Source: Kosakonia sacchari (GTDB lineage: Bacteria > Pseudomonadota > Gammaproteobacteria > Enterobacterales > Enterobacteriaceae). Taken from it: 64,000 nucleotides of DNA. The position numbers and the translations under genes were made by a program. Numbering within the stretch: position 1 is the first letter of the stretch; every line of letters starts with the position of its first letter. Below the pieces are notes generated by a model that had not been told where the DNA came from, searched no databases, and worked only from the letters and a program-made list of their open reading frames with translations. The DNA lies in the NCBI GenBank assembly GCA_900109485.1, contig FOAY01000002.1, positions 82,392 to 146,391 of the forward strand. Direction: 5' to 3'. Shown here piece after piece: positions 58,325-64,000 of the stretch.

Positions 58325-59023
58325 ATGTCAATGAAAGACTGGCTTCGCGGCAACCGGAATACGCAAGAGAAGGCGAGCGAGCAGCCTACGGCTCCGCCGG
58401 ACGAGCGCGCCGGAATGTCGCCCGACGATCCGCCGACAGAAGAGAGCAGCGGGTTGCCGCCTGCGGATCCGCCCTCTTCGGATCTCCCGCCCGATCCGCC
58501 GCCGCCGGAAAGCCCGCCACCCGGCGGCCCGGTTGGGGCACCTCTCTCGCTGGCGGATATCACGCGCGGGATGCAGCACGCCGCTTCGGCGGCAAACCAG
58601 CTTATCGCGCATCAATACATGCAGGCGCTGGACCCCTTTTTTGAGCACAGCGATGACGGAAGGCTGGTGCCAAAAGTCGTCGAAATGGCGCTGGATGATC
58701 AACATCACTTTGCCTTGCCGCTGGTGGCGCTCTCCACGCCGCGCGGACTGATGCTGGAAAAAATGAAGGTCTTTTTGACGGTGCGGACTGATGCCGTTGA
58801 GCAGCAGAGCGCGGTTTCCGGCACGCCAGATGACACGGTTGGCCGTTTCCTCGTCAGCATGTCGCCGCCGAGCCGCGAAGGCAGCGGTCGCGACAGCGGG
58901 CATGTGGACATTGAAATGCAGTTCACCGTGCTGGAACCACCGGAAAGCGTGATGCGACTGATTGAAGAGTACACCCGACAAGTTCTTCCCCAATCTAACG
59001 TGAGGAGTGATGACAATGGCTAA
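58325..59023 (+). CDS. DUF2589-domain protein B with proline-rich linker
   Basis: 232 residues. Residues 1-70 form a disordered linker very rich in Pro, Asp and Ser (PPADPPSSDLPPDPPPPESPP), and the rest repeats the layout of protein A: an amphipathic helix pair (LSLADITRGMQHAASAANQLIAHQYMQAL), a strand block (FALPLVALSTPRGLMLEKMKVFLTV) and the end PESVMRLIEEYTRQ, which matches PEALMRVIDFLTD in A. The two are paralogues, perhaps subunits of one assembly. Its stop lies inside the lysozyme gene start. Confidence 0.78.
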   Translation: MSMKDWLRGNRNTQEKASEQPTAPPDERAGMSPDDPPTEESSGLPPADPPSSDLPPDPPPPESPPPGGPVGAPLSLADITRGMQHAASAANQLIAHQYMQALDPFFEHSDDGRLVPKVVEMALDDQHHFALPLVALSTPRGLMLEKMKVFLTVRTDAVEQQSAVSGTPDDTVGRFLVSMSPPSREGSGRDSGHVDIEMQFTVLEPPESVMRLIEEYTRQVLPQSNVRSDDNG

Positions 59024-59471
59024 TCAACCAGCAAACACCGGCGCGGCCGGGTTGACGTTAATTAAGTCTTTTGAAGGGCTAAGCCTGGAGAAGTACCGCG
59101 ATGCGGTCGGTAAATGGACCATCGGCTACGGCCATTTGATTTTGCCCCATGAAAATTTCCCGCAAGCGTTAAGCAAGGTGGAAGCGGAAGATTTGTTGCG
59201 GGCGGATCTGGGGATGACCGAGCGCGGGGTTCATCGCCTCGTGACGGTCGATCTCAATCAGAACCAGTTCGATGCGCTGGTGGCGTTCGCCTTTAACGTC
59301 GGGCTGGGCAATTTGCAGAACTCGACGCTGCTGCGCCTGCTTAATCAGGGGCAATATCAGGAGGCGGCGGACCAGCTTCCGCGCTGGAATAAAGCCGGCG
59401 GCAAAATTCTCGCCGGCTTGACCCGTCGCCGCGACGCGGAACGTGCGCTGTTTATGGCCCCCGTAAACTGA
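59016..59471 (+). CDS. phage-type lysozyme (GH24 endolysin)
   Basis: 151 residues of T4-lysozyme fold. The catalytic triad is intact with the exact family spacing: Glu20 (SFEG), Asp29 (KYRDAVG), Thr35 (KWTIGYGH). The C-terminal part FAFNVGLGNLQNSTLLRLLNQGQ and RWNKAGGKILAGLTRRRDAE is complete. It has no signal peptide or signal-anchor, so it needs help to cross the inner membrane. ATG 59016 lies eight bases from AGGAG; GTG 59007 and ATG 59010 are too near it. It overlaps gene B by 8 bases. Confidence 0.9.
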   Translation: MANQPANTGAAGLTLIKSFEGLSLEKYRDAVGKWTIGYGHLILPHENFPQALSKVEAEDLLRADLGMTERGVHRLVTVDLNQNQFDALVAFAFNVGLGNLQNSTLLRLLNQGQYQEAADQLPRWNKAGGKILAGLTRRRDAERALFMAPVN

Positions 59472-59490
59472 ACTGACTGGAGGGATTCCC

Positions 59491-59961
59491 ATGAAATACA
59501 CACTGTCGATACTGTTTCTGGCTGTATTAACCGCTGTACCGGCGTATGCCGACTTACCGCAATGCAGCGCGGTGGTACAGGCGGCCAACCAGCAACTGGC
59601 GAAACAGAACAACAAGACCGTGCAGGATGAGAAGAAACTGACGGCTCTGCTCAAAACGCTCAATCGTGATGATGTGCTGCCCGCTGAGTACGTGACCCGC
59701 GAACAGGCGATCAAATTGGGCTGGAGCGGGAAGGCGGAAGATTCGCTGTGGAGCATCTGGGCGCTGAACAAGAAGGTGTTGGGCGGCGACCCCTGGACCG
59801 GTAAGCCTGCGCCGGGGAAAGGAAAATGGTACAGCGCCGATGTCGATAGCGTACGCGGTCTGCGCAGTAACAAACATCTGATCTACAGCCCGGAAAGCAC
59901 GACGCGTTATCTCACTACAGATAATGACGCGACAACCGTCACGCTTCCTCCTTGCCTGTAG
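59491..59961 (+). CDS. secreted barnase-like protein with altered active site
   Basis: 156 residues: signal peptide MKYTLSILFLAVLTAVPAYA, then a domain that follows the barnase sequence through LPAEYVTREQAIKLGW, GGD, PGKGKWYSAD, GLRSNKHLIYS and YLTTDND. Compared with barnase (recalled from memory): Lys27 is Arg70, Glu73 is Ser115, Arg83 is kept as Arg125, Arg87 is His129 and His102 is Asn145. Thus the general base and acid are missing. Cys25 and Cys155 could form a disulphide closing the domain. It lies 19 bases after the lysozyme gene with CTGGAGGGAT upstream. No barstar-like inhibitor gene was seen. Confidence 0.7.
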   Translation: MKYTLSILFLAVLTAVPAYADLPQCSAVVQAANQQLAKQNNKTVQDEKKLTALLKTLNRDDVLPAEYVTREQAIKLGWSGKAEDSLWSIWALNKKVLGGDPWTGKPAPGKGKWYSADVDSVRGLRSNKHLIYSPESTTRYLTTDNDATTVTLPPCL

Positions 59962-60017
59962 TCAGTCTTGCGGCCTCATCCCATTCGTTGAGGCCGCCTG
60001 TTGAGGAGGATATTGCC

Positions 60018-60431
60018 ATGGTTGACGGTATTCAGATGTTAAGTCAGGGGCTGGCCGCGCTGGCCGGGTTATTTGGCGGGTTGAGCGTTTCGTTTTTCTG
60101 GCAACCAAAAAAATTGCATCAGCACGGTCGGCTGGCGGCAGGGGTGATTATCGGCGCCATTAGCGTCAGCACGACCTTCACGCTGGGCGGTTTTATTGCG
60201 CGCTGGCTGGGCATGAACTTCAAAGATAGCGATATCGCGATGGGTATTGGCTATTTTGTCGGCGCGATCAGCGTCGGGATGATTGCCTGGCTGGCCAACT
60301 TTTTTAACCGTCGGGAAGGGCACGATATTTTACAGGTTGCCGGCGAGCTAAAACGCGTCGCCCGTGGTGTAAAAGTCTCGCCATCGCGCCGCCGCGCGCC
60401 ACGACGCCCTAAATCGGGAGATCCATCATGA
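60018..60431 (+). CDS. small holin-like membrane protein 1
   Basis: 137 residues with three transmembrane segments (about 11-29, 39-64, 76-98) and a very basic C-terminal tail (SPSRRRAPRRPKSG). This is the layout of class I phage holins. AGGAGG nine bases before the ATG decides the start; the open frame to 59952 overlaps the previous gene. It ends in an ATGA overlap with the next gene. The holin call is inferred from topology and from the lysozyme two genes upstream, not from family recognition. Confidence 0.6.
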   Translation: MVDGIQMLSQGLAALAGLFGGLSVSFFWQPKKLHQHGRLAAGVIIGAISVSTTFTLGGFIARWLGMNFKDSDIAMGIGYFVGAISVGMIAWLANFFNRREGHDILQVAGELKRVARGVKVSPSRRRAPRRPKSGDPS

Positions 60432-60742
60432 CGTTGAAACTCATTTTCTGGGCGGCCACGCTGGTGGATGGGGCGATTGCGGTGATTATTTTTGTCAGCG
60501 CCCTCAGCTCCCGCATGCCCAATATCCCCGTCTGGTATCGCATTGGGTTATTAATTACCGCGTTAGGATTTATCGTGCAGGGGTTTCTCAATCTTCCCTA
60601 TTTGCTGTTCAATGTCATGTTAATGGCGCAAGAACTGCCGTTCTGGATATTAAAAGATGTCGGTGTCGGCGTGATTGCTATTTATTATTTCTGCCACACG
60701 ATGCGTAAAGATGAGAAGCCGAAAAAAAACACCGGTACGTAA
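60428..60742 (+). CDS. small holin-like membrane protein 2, with frameshifted basic tail
   Basis: 104 residues as read, with three transmembrane segments (about 4-26, 38-65, 72-91). At the A8 run (60722-60729) the protein stops soon after in frame (KPKKNTGT), but the +1 frame continues with a Lys/Arg-rich tail (TPVRKKTSVVKKTTSS, RAPRKTTPAK) to a stop at 60807-60809, giving 126 residues if the run were A7. The tail resembles that of the previous gene. Either a base insertion, a sequencing error in a homopolymer, or slippage by polymerase or ribosome. Confidence 0.6.
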   Translation: MTLKLIFWAATLVDGAIAVIIFVSALSSRMPNIPVWYRIGLLITALGFIVQGFLNLPYLLFNVMLMAQELPFWILKDVGVGVIAIYYFCHTMRKDEKPKKNTGT

Positions 60743-60949
60743 AAAAACGTCAGTGGTTAAAAAAACGACATCTTCCAGAGCGCCCCGCAAGACAACACCC
60801 GCCAAATAAAAGTCACAGCGTATCTGCGCTGCTGTAAATGCTGATGTTAAATATCTCTGGCAGGAGCATTATGCACGGGCATAGTGCTCCTGTATTTGCT
60901 CAGGGAGAAATGTAGCAACAATTAAATGTTAATAAAAATTCAGGCTGGA

Positions 60950-61549
60950 CTATTCGTCTGAATACATCATCGCGGCTTGCGTGCGGTTATTCACATTCAG
61001 ACGGCGGAAAATAGATTCCAGATGCGCTTTCACCGTACCGGCGCTGATATTTAACTGGCGGCTGATTTGCTTGTTGGATTCCCCGGCAGCCAGCAGCTTG
61101 AGGATTTCGCGCTGGCGCTCGCTGAGCCGTGCAATTGCGCCGTGTCCGCCATCCAGCAGCGTGATGCTTTCCTGCGGGAAACAGAGCATCCCCAGCGACG
61201 CGGTGCGTAGCGTCTGCGCGATGGTTTCCGGCGGTGAATCACGCCTGACAAACGCAATCGCATGGTGATGCAAAAACTGCCTGAGTAATGTCGGCTGGCA
61301 TTTATTCATCAGCATCACCACCGGAATAGTGGGGTGGTGCAATGCCAGCGTATCGAGTATTTCAAGACTTTCTGTTTTATTTCCGTCACCATCCAGCAGA
61401 ATTAACGATGCCGGAAATTCATTTAGTGTTTCATTAATTTCATTCTGATTATTCAGACCTCGAATTTTCACATTTGGGATAAAGTGCGAAAGTACTGATG
61501 CCATTCCTTCAATAAATATCGACTGCTTGTCAATCATGAGTACATGCAT
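60950..61549 (-). CDS. LuxR-family response-regulator-like transcription factor
   Basis: 199 residues: a receiver-like domain (1-120) with a possible phospho-acceptor Asp53 (LILLDGDG) but only one acidic residue at the usual Asp pair (MIDKQ), then a LuxR/GerE helix-turn-helix (about 135-197, LSERQREILKLLAAGESNKQISRQLNISAGTVKAHL). No histidine kinase gene is near. It faces the lysis-like cassette tail to tail and could regulate it, but nothing in the sequence proves this. Confidence 0.85.
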   Translation of the reverse strand: MHVLMIDKQSIFIEGMASVLSHFIPNVKIRGLNNQNEINETLNEFPASLILLDGDGNKTESLEILDTLALHHPTIPVVMLMNKCQPTLLRQFLHHHAIAFVRRDSPPETIAQTLRTASLGMLCFPQESITLLDGGHGAIARLSERQREILKLLAAGESNKQISRQLNISAGTVKAHLESIFRRLNVNNRTQAAMMYSDE

Positions 61550-61958
61550 GCGTCATCTCCACGTAAGAGTGTTCTTCAATGAGCCTGGTAATCATCAGAG
61601 TATTAAATGAAATGAAAAAAATGAAACAGGCTAATTGTCATAGGTCTTTTAACCGACATGGCAAATTAGCGAAGATGAAATAGATAACCCGATTAATAAA
61701 ATATCATATATTAAAAATGGCCGTTTCGCTATTTTATAAATAATTAGCAGGGTGAGGATGATAAATAACATGAGAGAGGACAGGGAATTTCGAAAGGCGG
61801 GTTAATGTAGCGGATAAAGCGCTGCGACAGGAAAAGGGAACGCCAACAGCTTGACGCAGCGCTGGTTTTTTCATCACTTAGCAACTGAACGCGAGATCGT
61901 GGCTTGCATAGCCGCGAACGGCAGGTATAATCCCACACGTTTCCGCATCCCCTTCAGT
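61550..61958. other. AT-rich intergenic region before leuX
   Basis: 409 bases with no convincing gene. The left part (to about 61760) is very AT-rich and probably holds the promoter of the LuxR-type gene. A good sigma-70 promoter for leuX ends it: TTGCAT (61904-61909), 16 bases, TATAAT (61926-61931). Confidence 0.6.
61904..61931 (+). promoter_or_regulatory. leuX promoter
   Basis: TTGCAT and TATAAT separated by 16 bases; the tRNA begins 27 bases after the -10 element. A GC-rich discriminator-like stretch follows, suiting stringent control. Confidence 0.75.
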
Positions 61959-62043
61959 GCCGAAGTGGCGAAATCGGTAGACGCAGTTGATTCAAAATCA
62001 ACCGTAGAAATACGTGCCGGTTCGAGTCCGGCCTTCGGCACCA
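61959..62043 (+). tRNA. leuX: tRNA-Leu (CAA)
   Basis: 85 bases including the encoded CCA end. The acceptor arms GCCGAAG/CTTCGGC pair, the D-arm and TTCGAGTCC T-loop are standard, and the long variable arm marks it as a class II tRNA. Anticodon CAA lies in TGATTCAAAATCA. leuX is a known integration site for genomic islands, and an integrase follows. Confidence 0.97.
62026..62043 (+). other. probable attachment site at the leuX 3' end
   Basis: Islands at leuX use the 3' end of the tRNA gene as att core. The integrase remnant 200 bases away fits this. The matching second copy would lie beyond the right edge, so the core boundaries cannot be fixed here. Confidence 0.4.
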
Positions 62044-62054
62044 TCGGAACATCA

Positions 62055-62080
62055 ATAGACGTCAACGGACGTCTTTTTTT
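62055..62080 (+). terminator. terminator after leuX
   Basis: AGACGTC-aacg-GACGTCT followed by TTTTTTTG, 12 bases past the tRNA 3' end. Confidence 0.85.
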
Positions 62081-62241
62081 GTGTCTGAAATCCAGTATCC
62101 GCAAGGCTTTCCTCACTTTTTCACTCAACCTAAGTCAACCTGATTCAATCTACATCAACTTACTGGTGCGGGTACAACTGCGGGTATATCCCGGTTCGAT
62201 AATGTTTGTACCCACGCAGAACCCTTGAAAGGATACTCATC

Positions 62242-63552
62242 ATTGCTCTGAGTGATGTGAAAGTTCGTTCGGCTAAGCCTGAAGCAAAAGCCTATAAACT
62301 GACTGACGGTGAAGGAATGGTTTTGCTGGTTCACCCTAACGGTTCCAAATATTGGCGACTGCGTTATCGCTTTGGTGGCAAAGAGAAGATGCTGGCGCTG
62401 GGGAAATACCCTGAAGTCTCTCTGGCGGATGCCCGGGCACGCCGGGATGAGGCTCGTAAGCTTTTAGCTAATGGTGTCGATCCCAGTGAAAACAAGAAAG
62501 CTGTTAAGGTAGAACAGGAACAAGAGGCGATAACGTTTGAAGTAGTCGCCAGAGACTGGCACGCCAGCAATCAGAAGTAGTCTACATCGCACAGTGCCCG
62601 TGTGTTGAAAAGCCTCGAAGATAATCTCTTCGCTACCATCGGTAAGCGAAACATTGCTGAATTGAAGACAAGGGATCTGCTTGTACCCATCAAAGCGGTC
62701 GAGTCATCCGGGCGGCTCGAAGTCGCCGCTCGATTGCAGCAGCGAACTACCGCGATTATGCGCTTTGCAGTGCAAAGCGGTTTAATCGATTACAACCCCG
62801 CTCAAGAGATTGCCGGTGCGGTGGCTACGGCGAAAAGACAGCATCGTGCTGCTCTGGAACTCAATCGTATACCTGAATTGCTTCACCGTATCGATCACTA
62901 TTCTGGAAGACCGTTAACTCGACTGGCTGTCGAACTCACGTTATTGGTTTTCATCCGTTCAAGCGAGCTGCGTTTTGCCCGCTGGTCAGAAGTCGATTTT
63001 GAAACGGCCATGTGGACGATTCCAGGTGAGCGTGAACCGCTGGAAGGTGTTAAACATTCTCAGCGTGGTTCAAAGATGCGGACGCCACATCTTGTTCCCT
63101 TGTCGCGTTAGGCCTTAGCTATTTTGGAAAAGATCAAAAGCATGAGTGGGAATCGAGAGCTGATTTTTGTAGGTGATCATGATCCGCGTAAACCCATGAG
63201 CGAGAATACGGTGAACAAGGCTTTGCGAGTGATGGGTTATGACACGAAAACGGAAGTGTGTGGGCATGGTTTCAGGACGATGGCTTGCAGTTCTCTGATT
63301 GGATCAGGATTGTGGTCGAGGGATGCGGTAGAGCGGCAGATGAGTCATCAGGAGCGTAACTCTGTGCGTGCGGCATATATTCATAAGGTCGAGCACTTGG
63401 GGGAGCGCAGGTTGATGCTGCAGTGGTGGGCTGATTATCTGGATGCTAATCGGGAGAAGGTGGTGAGCCCATTTGATTTTGGGAAAACCAATAATAAAAC
63501 GTGCTTATCATTCAAATTGTTGAATGGCGGTGATAGTGGGGAGCGGCGTTAA
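62242..63552 (+). pseudogene. tRNA-adjacent tyrosine recombinase (P4-type integrase), broken
   Basis: Three stretches in one frame make up a full P4-family integrase of about 436 residues: the N-terminal DUF4102-type arm (LSDVKVRSAKPEAKAYKLTDG ... RYRFGGKEKMLALGKYPEVSLADARARRDEA), the core-binding part, and the catalytic domain with R in IRSSELRFARW and HGFRTMA. In-frame TAG codons stand at 62578-62580 (after HASNQK, where Trp is usual) and 63109-63111 (between PLSR and ALAIL, where Gln is usual). The expected start ATG reads ATT at 62242, with AAAGGA upstream. The final catalytic Tyr is likely in VRAAYIHKVEHL. Confidence 0.85.
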
Positions 63553-63685
63553 ACGTCGCCTGTATTGAGCCAAAAGTGCAGATATTGGTAAAGATAACTA
63601 TCATTGATGTCTTCATAGGGGCAATGCTCACACCATTAGCTCCTTGTGAATAAGTCACAGATTTGGTAGGGAGAGGCTGGGATAG
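63553..63685. other. short AT-rich spacer after the integrase remnant
   Basis: No gene, terminator or repeat is evident. Confidence 0.4.
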
Positions 63686-64000
63686 TTATTCTGGCAGAAC
63701 GAAATTCAATAAACTAAAAAATACACCAATGCTAAAAAAATGACGAAAAAGAGAATGTCTTACCAATTCGTCCAGACACGTTCCACTCCATGAACCATTT
63801 CCCCAGCCTAATTGAAATAATGTAGCCCATGAAATAAAAATAATACCTAATGCACTGGCACTATTTTTCCATGACAGATGGGATGCTATGTTTAATGCTC
63901 CTGTATAAAAAACAATGCCTGCTATTAAAATAATGATGATAAAAATATAGATTGTTGTCTAGAGTAACAAAGCTCGTAATTCTTTTAGCCTCTGATGATG
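63686..64000 (-). pseudogene. AT-rich membrane-protein fragment with an in-frame TAG, running off the window
   Basis: On the minus strand an unbroken frame of 90 codons encodes hydrophobic segments (IYIFIIIILIAGIVFYTGAL; SALGIIFISWATLFQLGWG; FFSIGVFFSLLNFVLP) and stops at 63686-63688. A TAG at 63959-63961 interrupts it, with open frame again beyond (HHQRLKELRALL) to the window edge. No start codon is seen inside. Base composition is far more AT-rich than the backbone, as usual for imported DNA. The family is not recognised. Confidence 0.5.

Noticed and set aside
59007-59471. Lysozyme gene as part of a resident prophage
   Set aside because: No capsid, tail, replication or phage regulator genes lie on either side; the integrase remnant lies beyond leuX and faces away, so it belongs to a different element.
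62101-62241. Small gene between leuX and the integrase
   Set aside because: A frame from 61851 runs through the tRNA gene and has no ribosome-binding site.

Overview
The window is a chromosomal segment of an Enterobacteriaceae genome in the Enterobacter/Kosakonia neighbourhood. The backbone order fbp, mpl, darP, tldE, cybC ... nrdG, nrdD, treC, treB, treR, mgtL-mgtA, ridA, pyrI, pyrB, pyrL ... argI, tabA, rraB, miaE, yjgM, yjgN, valS, holC, pepA, lptF, lptG ... ahr ... leuX is the order known near 96 min of the E. coli/Salmonella map. The protein sequences resemble, but do not equal, those of E. coli. The presence of miaE and of an arginine deiminase operon is Salmonella/Enterobacter-like rather than E. 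coli K-12-like. The species call is inference.

Layout. 1-8.3 kb: the end of a chemoreceptor gene, a decayed zinc-ribbon gene, then conserved backbone (fbp/mpl divergent pair, a periplasmic mutarotase-like protein, darP/tldE divergent pair, cybC). 8.4-21.8 kb: an accessory block with a quinone-oxidoreductase/LysR pair, a catabolic gene cluster of about 8.7 kb (PRD protein, SFCGS protein, DUF4312, DUF4311 and DUF4310 membrane proteins, metallo-deacetylase, DgaE-like lyase, DgaF-like aldolase, periplasmic lactonase, PRD/EIIA regulator), an SDR/AraC pair and a RelBE toxin-antitoxin pair. 21.8-34.7 kb: anaerobic ribonucleotide reductase (nrdDG), trehalose uptake and hydrolysis (treRBC), Mg2+ transport with its leader peptide, ridA, and aspartate transcarbamoylase with its UTP-sensing attenuator. 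34.7-40 kb: a self-contained arginine deiminase operon (arcA-arcC-arcB-transporter-argR paralogue). 40.6-54 kb: tabA, biosynthetic argI with paired ARG boxes, rraB-miaE, valS/holC/pepA and the lptFG lipopolysaccharide exporter subunits. 54-57.4 kb: a fused dihydroxyacetone kinase, a 95-bp-period REP array and the aldehyde reductase ahr. 57.6-60.8 kb: a compact cassette of two DUF2589 proteins, a phage-type lysozyme, a secreted barnase-like protein and two small holin-like membrane proteins. 61.0-64 kb: a LuxR-type regulator, tRNA-Leu (leuX), a broken tRNA-adjacent integrase and an AT-rich fragment, the left end of an integrated element.

The two best candidates for undescribed biology are the DUF2589/lysozyme/barnase-like/holin-like cassette, which has the parts of a phage-type lysis or holin-dependent export module with no phage structural genes next to it, and the SFCGS-DUF4312-DUF4311-DUF4310 cluster, which looks like an uncharacterised uptake system feeding amino-sugar-acid catabolism to pyruvate and glyceraldehyde-3-phosphate. 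Smaller points of interest are the homopolymer frameshift in the last gene of the lysis-like cassette, the three in-frame amber codons next to leuX, and the tandem REP array with a two-step (190-bp) higher-order repeat.
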